From NCBI RefSeq assembly GCF_023159225.1, contig NC_063174.1:42896191-42960190 (forward strand): 64,000 bases of DNA, in the 5' to 3' direction. The DNA comes from Perognathus longimembris pacificus (Eukaryota; Chordata; Mammalia; Rodentia; Heteromyidae). The notes beneath the pieces were generated by a model. The model was not told the origin of the DNA and did not search any database. It saw nothing but the letters and a program-made list of their open reading frames with translations. The translations under genes and the position numbers were made by a program. This document shows positions 1-11,110 of the stretch, piece by piece. Within the stretch, counting starts at the first letter, position 1. Each line of letters begins with the position of its first letter.

Positions 1-47
1 TGAGAGGCCAGGGTTCTAAGTATGTAAACTAATAGTTCTGGTAGAAG

Positions 48-96
<49 letters not shown>

Positions 97-432
97 GGGG
101 TGCACATGAAGTTAGTACACTATGAGAACAAAGAACAAAGCAATCTGGGTGCTCAGCCCCAGAGCCAAAATTTGACCTCAGCTCAGCCAAAGCACACGGG
201 TTAGAGGGGTAGCTCCGGGGATCTGTGGGTGTTGTGCCTTTAATATTGGGAGTTCCTAAGCTGGGCTTTCACACCTGTCATCCCAGCCTGTTAGGAGACT
301 GAAATCTGAGGATCACAGTTCGAAGCAAGGCCAGGGAAGGAAAGTCCCTGAGACTCTTATCTCCAATTAGCCACAAAAAGCTAAATGTGGTGCTGTGACT
401 GAAGCGATAGAGTGCTAGACTTGAGTGTGTGC
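1..432. other. Upstream intron start with GT tract and interrupted 7SL-Geo SINE
   Basis: A (TG)n tract fills 51-95. Positions 96-254 look unique. From about 255 a plus-strand 7SL-Geo SINE begins (acacctgtcatcccagcc, ctgagactcttatctcc). It runs into the IDL-Geo insertion at 447, and its last part resumes at 650-690. Confidence 0.7.
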
Positions 433-446
433 AAAAGCGCCAACAG

Positions 447-649
447 GGGGCTGGGGATATAGCCTAGTGGCAAGAGTGCCTGCCTCGGATACAAGAGGCC
501 CTAGGTTCGATTCCCCAGCACCACATATACAGAAAACGGCCAGAAGCGGCGCTGTGGCTCAAGTGGCAGAGTGCTAGCCTTGAGCGGGAAGAAGCCAGGG
601 ACAGTGCTCAGGCCCTGAGTCCAAGGCCCAGGACTGGCCAAAAAAAAAA
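447..649 (+). mobile_element. IDL-Geo dimeric SINE with target-site duplication
   Basis: This is the clearest copy of the main SINE. The left half is ID/tRNA-Ala-like with a Pol III A box (tagcctagtggcaagag) and B box (ggttcgattcc). The right half starts near agaagcggcgctgtggctcaa and ends ggactggcc plus an A-tail. It is flanked by the 14-bp direct repeat aaaagcgccaacag (433-446 and 646-659), proving insertion into an older 7SL-Geo element. The family name is inferred from memory of IDL-Geo in Geomyoidea. Confidence 0.85.
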
Positions 650-759
650 GCGCCAACAGCACCTAGGCCCAGAGTTAAAGCCTGTCATCTTAATAATATT
701 GAGTTCCTATTTCACCCACTATGAGCTCTCCAAATCAAGGGCTTGTTAAGTCACCTCTG

Positions 760-762
<3 letters not shown>

Positions 763-812
<50 letters not shown>
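763..812. repeat. (AC)n microsatellite
   Basis: About 25 uninterrupted AC units. Unlike many others in this window, it has no SINE directly beside it. Confidence 0.97.
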
Positions 813-814
<2 letters not shown>

Positions 815-2182
815 CCTTGGAGTGACATCCCTCCTGGCTGTTCCTATCACTGAGAAGGCCCAAGGAACAGACCTCTGAATAGTGTTGTTCTCCTTGAGCA
901 GCAGCTAGGGCTGCTTCTTTGGGTCCCAGCGCTGCCACTTAAGCAGTGGCCATGTGAAGAGCACTCAGGCTGTGTTGTCCTCTTGTCCTGCCTATCCTAG
1001 GCTGGTCCTCCCTCCACCCCTCTACCTGGACAGGGACCCATTCTCACCTGCCTTTAAAAAAAAAAGCTACCCTGACCGGGAAAGGGAGAAGTAAAGGATG
1101 TCTCTTCAGAGATAGCTCAACCCCAGATGCCAGTCTCAAGGTGTTGGTAGTTCAAGGTACCTAGGTAGTTCTAGGTACCTAGAAGCGATGTAGACCAGGT
1201 GACCCAACATCTCTGCACCTCGCTTCTCCCCCCCCCCCACCATCTGTAAAGTAGTCATTAGGGGCCTGCACACAGAGCACTAGGTAGAGGGAAGCTCAGC
1301 ACAGCTGGAGTCTGTGGTTGGGTGTGGTCGCCCCCCCCCCCCCCGGGGCTCTTCCCTACAGGCCTGACTCACACCTATCCCTCTGGGGCTCACATCCTCC
1401 CACTCCCACCCCCACCACACACACCCCAGCCCCTCCCCGGAGGGCCCCCACCCAGGGGGGCCTCTCAAGTTGGATCCACCCCTCCAGCCAGGCCTGCAGC
1501 TACCTGGCCAAGGGACAACAGCCTAAGACAGCAGTATTTGAAATGCAAAATAACATTGTGATTGAGCCTGCCGGGGCTGTTTATTTATCAGATCAATAGA
1601 CCAAGCCATTCTCTCACTGGGATAAGAGATGGTATCACCCTGAGCGACCAATACCTCTCCAGCCCTGCCCAAAGAGCCTGGGCGGACCCCCATCTCTGCC
1701 CCTCTCCCTCTTCAGCTGCTCTTAGCTGTCTTTTGGCATCAGTGACAGCCTCCATTAAAGGCCTCATTATTTTCTGGTACTGGCTAACCTATGACTTGTC
1801 ATCAATTCTGGATGCATTCGGTTTGCCAACACAGTAACATGTGAAGAAAAGAAAGGCATAGCCTATAGTTGATGAAATACGGTATGATGAGAAGGAGTGA
1901 ATGAATGAATGAACGAATGAATCCATGAGATGGCAGAGGAGCTGTTTTTCACAAGCTTCCTGTGTTGGCTAAGGAAGGCATCAGGGAGCCAGACCATGCT
2001 CATTGACCCAAACAGAGACACGGGGGGCTCGGAAGCCACTGCCAGTAGCAATGGAAGGAGGCTCCAGGACTCTGCCCCTGCCCCTGGCTCGGTCTGCTGC
2101 CAGCTTCGATAGTCTTCTTCCTCACTGCACACTGGTAAGATGTGTGTGCTCTTGTTCTCTTGAGCTCAGGACTTGCTGCTAC

Positions 2183-2184
<2 letters not shown>
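813..2184. other. Repeat-poor intron stretch
   Basis: No SINE or LINE is recognised. It contains C homopolymers at about 1229-1239 and 1330-1345, and a pyrimidine-rich low-complexity stretch to 1450. An A/T-rich island at 1500-1650 holds octamer-like and SOX-like motifs. A short (GAAT)n run lies near 1898-1921. Open frames here are low-complexity shadows. Confidence 0.6.

Positions 2185-2244
<60 letters not shown>
2185..2244. repeat. (GA)n microsatellite
   Basis: About 30 GA units, a polypurine mirror-type tract on the plus strand that could adopt triplex (H-DNA) structure. Confidence 0.97.
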
Positions 2245-2248
<4 letters not shown>

Positions 2249-3389
2249 GGGTACCCTAACACCAGAAGTTTCCTAAGAGGGACTGGCTGGCCTAGGTGCC
2301 CGTCCTTGTGTCCATCAGCTGGGCCAGGGCTTTGGTGAGGATGGTAGCTTATGGGGGCTGTGTGAGTGCGCACGCGCATGCGCGCATGCAAGAGAGATAC
2401 AGACTGAGAAGAAATATAGGGGCAGGCAAACAGACAAGTAGAGATTAGGTACTGGCCTTGAGAGACAGAGAGCTGGGGAGCTGGTTTTAGAAGTGCCTGC
2501 ATACTAGCCCCCACTTTGCTTGAACGATTTAGTTGGCTGACTGGACAGAGGATTAGATGGCTGAGTGGATAGATGCATGGAGGGAGTGGGCAAAAGTGGG
2601 AGTCACAAGGTCCCCCTGGGCCTGCAAGAAGGCACTGGAATAAGAGGACCCAGCTCAGGATGGCAGTTCCCAAAGGCCAGCAGTCGCCATTTGTGAGCAG
2701 GTAGACTGGGACCTCCCAGCTGTCCTTCCTGTGTCCACACAGCCTGTCTTCTTCTCATTGTGGTGCACACAGCCTGAAAAATCATGGATCAGAAACCCTG
2801 ATTGAAAGACACTAATTGCCCCTCATTACCTTCCATGCTATCATTTGTGTGGGACAAGATTTCCATCAGTTGTCCGGGATCAGCCTGGTTTTGACTAATC
2901 TTTCTAATGACAAGATGCTTAATTAGAGATTTCTGCCTGCGCTCTAGCAGTGGTGGAGAGAGGCAGGTCTTGGTACAGCCTTCCTGCTGGTGGTTGGAAA
3001 CCTAAGAGGAAAAAGTGTAACATTCGGGAAATATTCCCAAAGGGTAAATAAAGTCAAAACATCACACAGCTAAGTGCCTGGGCAGAAAGGTGGCCTGAGT
3101 GGCAGATGGATGGCTTTCTGTTTGTCTTTCCTCCTGGGCAGGTCCCTGGATGAAGATGTCTCTAAACTCTGGGTCAGTTCTCCATGTATGCCTTCCAATC
3201 AGCCTGGCTTTCTAGAAGGGACCTGGAGCAAGTAATTTCATTCCCCAAGGGTTTGGCTTTCTCAGGCAGAAGCATCTTCAAGAACTGATGATCCAGTGAC
3301 CCCAGCTGTGTATCTCAAAAATGTTATCCACTATTGAATGATATGTATAAGCAAGGCTTCCTTGACATATAAGTGATTTTTAAAAATTA
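2245..3389. other. Repeat-poor intron stretch with possible conserved island
   Basis: Non-repetitive sequence. An alternating purine-pyrimidine run (gtgcgcacgcgcatgcgcgc) lies near 2366-2390. Positions 2786-2960 have the look of a conserved non-coding element: no repeat similarity, TAAT-core motifs such as cttaattag, and balanced composition. Confidence 0.5.
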
Positions 3390-3695
3390 TCTAGCCTGGC
3401 ATAGTGACTTTTGCCTATAATCTTAGCACTACAAAGGCCCAGAACTCAAAGCAGAATCAGGAGGGGTACAAAGTCAGACCTTATCTTATTTTTGTTTTGT
3501 TTTTTGCCTGTCCAGGGGCTTGAACCCAGGGCCTGAGCACTGTCCCTGGCTTCCTTTTGCTCAAGGCTAGCACTCTACCACTTGAGCCACAGCGCCACTT
3601 TGGGCTTTTTCCATTTATGTGGTGCTGAGGAATCAAACCCAGGGCTTCATGCATGCGAGGCAAGTACTCTACTGCTAAGCCACATTCCCAGCCCA
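3390..3695. mobile_element. Old 7SL-like SINE fragment interrupted by antisense IDL-Geo
   Basis: A degraded plus-strand B1/7SL-like piece occupies about 3390-3480. An antisense IDL-Geo copy follows at 3484-3694 (gcctgtccaggggcttg to acattcccagccc). The flanks (accttatctta and aacttatctta) suggest a target-site duplication. Confidence 0.75.
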
Positions 3696-3799
3696 AGAAC
3701 TTATCTTAAAAATAAAACAAACATCAAGACATCTATTAACATAAGCAATGTAAGCAATTCAAACTACGTAGGGCAAGGCCTGTTTGAATTATTGAAATT

Positions 3800-4016
3800 T
3801 TTTTACATGTATATGCTGGTCTTGGAGCTTGAACTCAAGGCTTAGGCACTGTCCCTGAGTTGATGTGGGGTTTTTTGTTGTTGTTGTTGCTAAAGGCTAG
3901 CATTCTGCCACTTGAGCCACAACTCCACTTCTAGATTTGTTGTTGTTGTTGGTTAATTGAAGATAAGAATCTCAAAATCTTTTTTCTTTTTAACATGCTT
4001 CATGAAATCAGTCTTT

Positions 4017-4051
<35 letters not shown>

Positions 4052-4510
4052 TCTTGCTTGCTTGCTTGCTTGCTTTTTGCCAGTCCTGGGCCCTGGACTC
4101 AGGGCTTGAGCACTGTCCCTGGCTTTTCTTTGCTCAAGGCTAGCACTCTGCCACTTGAGCCACAGCACCACCTCTAGCTGTTTTCTATATATGTGGTGCT
4201 GAGGAATCGAACCCAGGACTTAATGTATAGAGTCAAGCACTCTTGCCACTAGGCCATGCTCCCAGCCCCGAATCTTAAGATCTTAAGTGGTGCTGTGGCT
4301 CAAAGTGGTAGAGCACTAGCCTTGAGCTTAAAGAGCTCAGGGACAGTGCCCAGGCCCAGAGTTTAAGCCCCACAACCACCAACAACAATAAAAAAGAATC
4401 TCACGGTCTTTCTTGCCCAGGCTGGCTTTGAACCGTGACTGATCCTCAGATTTCAACCTCCTGAACAGCTAGGGATTATAGGCAAGAACCATTAGCTCCC
4501 AGCCAAATTA
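3800..4510. mobile_element. Nested SINE cluster
   Basis: An antisense 7SL-Geo element starts at about 3800 and resumes at about 4396-4505 (gaatctca at the break on both sides). It is split by an antisense IDL-Geo (4072-4267) whose tail is the (CTTG)n tract, and by a plus-strand Geo half-element at about 4278-4395. Confidence 0.7.
4016..4076. repeat. (CTTG)n microsatellite at a SINE tail
   Basis: About 14 copies of a CTTG tetramer, ending directly at the 3' terminus (tttttgccagtcctggg) of the antisense IDL-Geo copy, as if grown from the SINE A-rich tail. Confidence 0.9.
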
Positions 4511-4519
4511 GTAAAAAAA

Positions 4520-5265
4520 AAAGTTTGAGTGGCATTTTGTTTTTTGTCAGTCATGGGGCTTGACCCTGAGCTCTTCAGCTCAAGGCTAGAGCTCTACCGC
4601 TTGAGCTACAGGGTCACTTGCAGTTTTCTGGTGGTTAAGTGGAGATAAGAGTCTCTCAGACTTTCCTTCCTGGGCTGGCTTTGAACCTGGATCTTTAGAT
4701 CTCAGCCTCCTGAGTAACTAGGATTACAGGTGTAAGCCACTGACTAACAACCTCCCCTCCCCCTTTTCTTTTTTTAAGGGAGTAGTATTGAAGTTTGAAC
4801 TCAGAACCTTCTGTTTGCTAAGACTGTCCCTCTATCACTTAAGCCACATCCCAACCTTGCCTCCTGAATGCTGTTTTGGAGTTGGAGTCTATCAAACTTT
4901 TCTGTCCAAGTTGGCCACAAACCATGATCCTTTAGATTTTAGCCTCCTGAATAGCTAGGATAATAGGTATGAAGACTGTTTCCCCCTCCCACAAAATGCA
5001 AGGACTTTCTAATTTTAAGAAAAAAAAAAAGTAGTCCAGAGGTGGTGGCTCAGGCCTGTTCCTAGCTACTCTAGAGACTGAGATCTGAGGATTGGGGTTC
5101 AAGACAGCCCAAGCAGGAAAGTCTATGAGACTCTTATCTCTAATCAAATGCAAAAAAGCCAGAAGTAGAACTGTTAAGTGAAATGGTAGCCTTGAGCAGA
5201 ACAGCTCAGGGACAGTGCCCTAGCCCTGAGTTCAAGCCAGAGGATCAGCACCCATAAGGAAAAAA
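4520..5265. mobile_element. Three 7SL-Geo SINEs
   Basis: Antisense copies lie at about 4525-4755 (gtcagtcatggggcttg to ggattacaggtgtaagcc) and 4760-4985 (older, degraded). A plus-strand copy lies at about 5030-5265 (gtggtggctcaggcctg to agccagaggatcagc). Confidence 0.75.
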
Positions 5266-5269
5266 GGGG

Positions 5270-5564
5270 GTGGGGGTCTGGGAATATGGCTTAGTGGTAG
5301 AGTGCTTGCCTAGCATGCATGAACCCCTGGGTTTGATTCCTCAGTACCACATAAACAGAAAAAGCTGGAAGGGGTGATGTGTCTCAAGCAGTAGGGCTAG
5401 CTTTGAGTAAAAGAAGATCAGGGACAGTGCTCAGGTCTAGAGTTCAAGCCTTAGGACTGGCAAACAAACAAACAAAAGAAAGAGAGAGAGAGAGAAAGAT
5501 GAAGGAAGGAAGGAAGGAAGGAAGGAAGGAAGGAAGGAAGGAAGGAAGGAAGGAAGGAAGGAAG
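5270..5564 (+). mobile_element. IDL-Geo SINE with (GAAG)n tail
   Basis: The element runs from gtctgggaatatggcttag to ggactggcaaac. Its tail passes through (CAAA)n and (GA)n into about 15 copies of GAAG at 5501-5564. The right half is diverged. Confidence 0.8.
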
Positions 5565-6297
5565 GGAGAAAGAAAAAACAGCATATATAATTAATGGAGC
5601 TTTGTGCACAGAATTGGCTTCATCATAATCCTTGGCTCATAGAAGTTCTCATAGCACCACTCATTGCCCTCTCCTCTCCTTCTTCCCTCCTATGTAATAA
5701 ATGCCCTACCTGCCCATGCCCTCAGAGAAACTAGCCTAGACAAGGCTCACACCTGTAATCCTAGCCACATAGGAAACAGATCCAAAGATCATGGTTCAAA
5801 GCCAGCATGGGCAGAAAAGTCTCTGAGAGTCTTAACTCCCCTTAACCACCAGAAAACCAGAAGTGTTGCTGGGCTCAAAGTGGTAAGGTGCTAGCCTTAA
5901 GCTAAAGAGCTCATCAGAGACAGTGCCCAGGCCTTGAGCTCCAGACTCATCTCACACACACACACACACACACTCACACATGCACATACATATGCACACA
6001 CACACAGAATTTGCAGTTCACGCTTCTGTTAAAGGCATTTCAGCATTAAATAATTAATAATTCAATTAAAATAATTATTAAATTAATTATTATTAGGTAG
6101 GTTCTCACTACATGGCTGTGAAATCAAGAAAATCTTTGGCCCTCTGCTTTCCCCATGCTGGGATATGGGTGTAGGCTCTGCTCTGCAATACTGTTTTTAA
6201 AGGAAGGTCCTGGAGGTGATGATTTGTAACAAAGCCTGGCTGCTGAGTCTTGAGGATGTGACCCAGGGTTAGCAAGTTGATTTTAAAATTTACATAT
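5565..6297. other. Intron with one 7SL-Geo SINE and AC tract
   Basis: A plus-strand 7SL-Geo SINE fills about 5735-5952 and its end merges into an AC-rich tract (5953-6006). Positions 6030-6100 are very AT-rich (taattaataattcaatt). The rest is unique. Confidence 0.65.
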
Positions 6298-6613
6298 TGT
6301 TAGGTTTTTTAAAGTCGGTAGCCGGTAAAGGAGAACGCCACGTGGTATTCAGGCAGGAGAGAACGTTTATTACCAAACTGCTGGCCTGTGGCCCAGATGA
6401 TCCACGGCCGGAGTGAAGGGAGTGAGAGAGACCCCCACCCAGCCCTGCCTTATATCTAGGGCAGGGGCAAGGGGTGTGGCCAGGTGGATTAGGATGTGAC
6501 CTCAGGGAAAGGGGAGGTAACTGCCTCCAGGTCTGCAGGTTACCCAGGTAACTGGGTGGAGACTTAATGAGGTGGGGGCATCTACATGAAGCCCTCAGGG
6601 AGAGGACCTAACA
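6298..6613 (-). mobile_element. Solo LTR of an endogenous retrovirus, antisense
   Basis: Read on the minus strand it starts TGTTAGG and ends CCTAACA, perfect terminal inverted repeats with TG/CA ends. It contains a TATA-like box (ATATAAGGC, at 6448-6456) and an AATAAA signal (6366-6371) in the right order. The 5-bp direct repeat catat flanks it (6293-6297 and 6614-6618). No internal retroviral region is present, so it is a solo LTR. A 5-bp duplication would fit an ERVL/MaLR-type element, but the family is not identified. Confidence 0.82.
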
Positions 6614-6717
6614 CATATGAATACAGAGTTCAAAGGTTCTGAAACCATTTTTCTTCCCACTTCCCACTTCTGACTTGCTTTTCTTCTCCCCCTCCCACTT
6701 CCTTCTATTTTTTAAAT

Positions 6718-7130
6718 TTTTTTTTAGACAAGGTCTTCCTATATAGCCCAGGGTGACCTTGAATTCAAGATCTTCCTGCTTCAGCCTCCACAAAGTACTG
6801 GGATTCTAGGTATGCATCACTACACTTTCCTCCCTTCCCTTCCTGCCCCTTTCTTTCTCTTCCCTCACCCCCAGTACTATTGGTGCTCTCCCACACTTAC
6901 AACCCTCTTTGCTTTAGGTTATTTCTCAGCTGAAGTATCCCTTTTTTTGCCTGAAGCAGGCTTCAGCTCCTACCTCCTAGAGTATCAGACCAATAGGTCT
7001 GTTCTACCATACCAGGCTTGTTTGGATCTTGCTAACTTTTGTCCCAGGCTGGTCTTGAACTTGGTCCTGCATCTCTGCCTCCCAAGTAGCTGGGATTATA
7101 GGTTGGAGCCACCAATCTCAATTTGCTTGG
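6718..7130 (-). mobile_element. Two antisense B1/7SL-like SINEs
   Basis: One B1 lies at about 6718-6822 (gacaaggtcttcctatatagccc to gggattctaggtatgcat). An older 7SL-like piece lies at about 6990-7125 (cccaggctggtcttgaac, agctgggattataggt). The first contains TGACCTTGA (6754-6762), the reverse complement of the ERR response element. Confidence 0.7.
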
Positions 7131-8655
7131 CCAACCCTTTTTCCTTCCTGGTATATAACAAGTTCCTTACCAGATTACCCAAAATTGTGGATCTATAGAA
7201 TTTAGAAGGTATTAACCACAAGCATGCCAGCTGCTAGATTTTTCTGGCAGTGGTTTCCTGGGAGAAACACCCACCCACCCCCCAGTACCCACTAAGCGCT
7301 GAATTAGGGCCAGCGCAGTTCTAAGCCTTTCCCCTCATCTGCTCTTGTCACCCAGGACAGTCCTAGGAAGCAGGTGCTGTGATTGGAGGACCGGGAGGTG
7401 CAGAGAGGGTGACCTGGCCAATCAGAGTCTACAGTAACATGGAGAATAAGTGGTGAGTCTGATGCCAGCATGCAGGCTTTCAACAGGGATTCAACCACTG
7501 GTCCCTGTGCTCAAGGACATGGTCAGGACAGAGAGCCGGAGGGCTCCACGGCCGTGTATGACCCAGATTCTTGCAAGTGGTAGGGAGATCCCATCCCCTG
7601 GCAGAGAGTCCTCGGGCCGTCCACTCTTCTATCCTGCCTGCCCACTGGCTGGATACCTCTAGGAACATACATCCTTGGGATTCCAGCAGAGAAATTGATC
7701 GTGATCTCTTGCTGATACCCAGGAATTTATTTCCCGTAGAGGTCTGAGACAAAATACTTCAACAACTTGGATTTCATTCAGAGCTTTCCAAATTCTCCTG
7801 GTCTTCTTGTCAGGAAAATCTTCGATCCTTGTCCAGCAAAGAGAGCTACCCACCCCCACTCCCACTGAGAAAGCTGGGGGCCCGGACATGGCTGGGTGGG
7901 GGCTAGAGAGTCACGTGGTGGTGACTGAAGCTGGCCCCTGCTGAGCTCCAGTTACCACGGATCAAAGGGAAATGAGCCTCTAGGGCCTTCGACCTCTGAC
8001 TATTGCTCTTGCAAGGGCTGAAATGGGCATCTGTTCCCCCTCCTCCCATAAAGAGTCAATAGTCATCGATCCAGTTGGGAACTGGGCCCCAGACAGACAC
8101 AGACTTTGGCTCCCTCCTCCCAGAGCTGCCTCTCTCCCTAGACAACACCTGGGCCACATACCTGCAACCACCTTTGAGCTCCTAAGTGGCAGATTCGCAG
8201 GTCCCGGTGAAATCTCCCACCTTCCAACTTTCCCACTGATCCTCAGCCTCCACCCATGCAAACCTCTACACTCATGGCCCTTGGTGTTTCCCCAGGTCCT
8301 CTCTGCCATCAGCCCCTCTCTTCAGGGACTGTGCAGCTTCTTTTGCTTAGCCCTCCACTCTTGTGCCTTTGTCCATTTCCTTCTTTCCTCCTATAGCTAA
8401 GTCAGAGGTTCTCAAATGGGGGCAGTTTAGGCTCCAGGGGGGAGACCCTTGGCCATGCCTGAGGAAGATTTTGGTTGGTATGTCTGGATCCTGATTGATA
8501 CATACTAGTATGGAGTGAATAAAAGCCAGGGATACCCTTGAACATTCTGAAAGGCAAAGGATCGCCCAAGTCTTGCTCAAGCTGGAACATCAGTTGTCCA
8601 AAGAGGCTGGGAACCTAGAGCCTAGGTCTCAGCTGCTGCTGCTGCTGCTTTCTTC
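7131..8655. other. Repeat-poor intron stretch
   Basis: About 1.5 kb without recognisable SINE, LINE or LTR sequence. Open frames on both strands overlap one another and match no family I recognise. A (GCT)n run of 6 units sits at about 8632-8648. Confidence 0.6.
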
Positions 8656-8659
8656 CGCT

Positions 8660-8896
8660 TCATGACAGTACTGGGGCTTGAACTCAGGGCCTCGAGCTCT
8701 TGCTTGGCTTTTTCACTCAAGGCTGGAACTCTATCACTTGAACTACAGCTCCACTTTTGACTTTTTGCTGGTTAGTTGGCGATAAGAGTCTCTGGGACTT
8801 GCTCCTACTCTAGCTGACTACAAACTGTGATCCTTAGAGAGCTTCCTGAATAGCTAAGATTACAGATTACAGGCTTAAACCACCCAGGCCCAGCCT
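8660..8896 (-). mobile_element. Antisense 7SL-Geo SINE
   Basis: It runs from gacagtactggggcttgaac to ccaggcccagcc and ends directly at the target-site duplication of the L1 that follows. Confidence 0.8.
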
Positions 8897-8910
8897 AAAT
8901 CCGGAACTTT

Positions 8911-10895
8911 TTTTTTTTTTTTACTTTGGCTAGTCATTCACTTATTCATGTCTTTTTTTTTTTTGGCCAGTCCTGGGGCTTGGACTCAGGGCCTGAGCCC
9001 TGAGCACTGTCCCTGGCTTCTTTTTGCTCAAGGCTAGCACTCTACCACTTGAGCCACAGCGCCACTTCTGGCCATTTTCTGTATATGTGGCGCTGGGGAA
9101 TTGAACCCAGGGCCTCATGTATACAAGGCAAGCACTCTTGCCACTAGGCCATATCCCCAGCCCACTTATTCATGTCTTTTTAAAAAAATTATTATTTTTT
9201 GTTGTGAAATAATTTTTATTTTTTTGTAATTTATTTATTAAACAAAATTTTTTTGACAAGGTGTTGTGCAAAAAGGGTACAGTTACATCGTAGGGCAGTG
9301 TGTACATTTCTTGTGATATCTTACACCCTGTTTTTCTTTCCCTTCCCTAGGTCAGGTAGACATATATACAATACACAATGTACCAAGAACATATACAGTA
9401 GCCACGTGGCCCATGCCAAAGAAAATTCGCCTAGAACTTTAAATGTAATGTTGACAGTAGACAATATGTCAACAATAGTCTTATATGACCATACATACAT
9501 AGCTTTTGAGCTATTGTGATCCACTGCGAGGTCTATTTTTGACCTTTATACGTTGAGTAGTTGTTTGGATACATAATGTAGAGTCGCTGACCTACACCTG
9601 TGGGAAATACCATTTGACAAGAAGTTTTTGGTTTCACAGACCTGGTCTCTACTGCCTCCTCCTTCCCCCTCCTTAACAGTCATATATCAAGGAGATCATG
9701 CCCCTTTGTTTTCTGTGTTCTAGGCTTGTCTCGCTCAACATTATTTGTTCAAGTTCTGACCATTTCCCTGCGAATACCAATATTTCACCATTTCTAATCA
9801 CTATATAATATTCCATTGTGTAGGTATCATATTTTTTGGATCCATTCTTCTGTGGAGGGGCATCTGGGTTGTTTCCATATTTTGGCTATTGTGAATTGTG
9901 CAGCAGTAAACATGGAAGTGCAAATGTCTTTTTGATATCTTGGGACCTGTTGTTCAGGATAGATGCCTAGGAGTGGTATGGCTGGGTCATAGGTAGGTCT
10001 ATGTTGAGCTTTTTGAGAAACCTCCATACTGTTCTCCAAAGTGGTTGTACTAATTTGCACTCCCACCAACAATAGAGAAGGGTTCCTCTTTCCCCCCGCA
10101 CCCCCTCCAGCATTTGTTGTTGCCTGAGTTGAGTATAGGCCATTCTAACTGGAGTGAGGTGGTATCTCAGGGTTGTTTTTATTTGCATTTCCTTTACTGC
10201 CAGGGATGTTGAACATTTCCTCATATGCTTCTTTGCCATTTTTATTTCTTCTCCTGTGAAGTCTCTCTTTAGCTCCTTTGCCCATTTCCTAATTGGTTTA
10301 CTGGGCTTGGAGGGACTTAGTTTTTTGAGTTCTCTGCAGATGACAGATATTAGGCCTTTGTCTGTTGCTGTGCTGATAAAGATCCTTTCCCATATGGTTG
10401 GCTGTCTTTCTATTTTGGTGGCTATGTCCTTAGCTGTGCAAAACCTTTTTATATTGTAGTAAGTAGTCCCATTTGTTGAGTCTCTCCCCTAACTGTTGTG
10501 CCCCTGGGACTCTATTCAGGAAGTTCCTTCCTGTGCCTATAAGTTCTAGTGTCTTTACTACTCTGTCCTTCAGTAGTTTCAAGGATTCAGGTCTGATGTT
10601 GAGGTCCTTGATCCATTTTGAGTTGATCTTGGTGCATGGTGATAGGCTAGGGTCTGTCTTGAGTTTTCTGCATATGGCTGCCCAGTTTTCCCAGCACCAG
10701 TAGTTGAAGAGGCTCTGTTTATTCCATTGTATGTCTTTAGCTCCTTTGTCGAATATCAGCTGACTGTAAGAGCGCGGTTTTATTTCTGGATCTTCAATTC
10801 TAATCCATTGGTCTTCCGGTCTGTTTTTATACCAATACCAGGCTGTTTTTGTTATGATGGCTCTATAGTAGAGCTTGAAGTCTGGTATTGTGATA
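8911..10895 (-). mobile_element. 5'-truncated LINE-1, antisense
   Basis: The poly(T) at 8908-8922 is the L1 A-tail seen from the other strand. The 3' UTR spans about 9181-9770, and the C-terminal part of ORF2 spans about 9780-10890. Minus-strand frames give recognisable L1 ORF2 end peptides (GTLLYCWWECKLVQPLWRTV; TYDxAIPLLGIYPE; FTIAKIWKQPRCPSTEEWI), broken across frames at about 9967-10072, so it is dead. The reverse-transcriptase and endonuclease regions are absent. Flanking copies of cctaaatc(c/t)ggaactttt (8894-8911 and 10896-10913) are its target-site duplication. Two later SINEs sit within it and at its edge. Confidence 0.9.
8955..9162 (-). mobile_element. IDL-Geo SINE inside the L1 tail
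   Basis: An antisense copy running from poly(T)ggccagtcctggggc to atatccccagcc. It is flanked by cacttattcatgtctttt (8939-8956 and 9163-9180), so it inserted after the L1. Confidence 0.9.
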
Positions 10896-10910
10896 CCTAA
10901 ATCTGGAACT

Positions 10911-11110
10911 TTTTTTTTTGGCCAGTCCTGGGCCTTGGACTCAGGGCCTGAGCACTGTCCCTGGCTTCCTTTTGCTCAAGGCTAGCACTCTGCCACTTGA
11001 GCCACAGCGCCACTTCTGGCCGTTTTCTGTATATGTGGTGCTGGGGAATCGAACCCAGGGCCTCATGTATACGAGGCAGGCTCTCTTGCCACTAGGCCAT
11101 ATCCCCAGCC
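10911..11110 (-). mobile_element. IDL-Geo SINE at the L1 target-site duplication
   Basis: An antisense copy flanked by cctaaatctggaactttt (10896-10913 and 11111-11128). Its insertion site is the right-hand duplication left by the L1, producing a third copy of that sequence. Confidence 0.9.

Noticed and set aside
2179..2673. 164-codon minus-strand open frame
   Set aside because: Its C-terminal end is the (GA)n microsatellite read as Ser-Leu repeats and it has no recognisable domain.
9827..10239. Minus-strand frames with LINE-1 ORF2 C-terminal similarity as a possible gene
   Set aside because: They are frame-shifted remnants of a 5'-truncated L1, recorded as part of that element.
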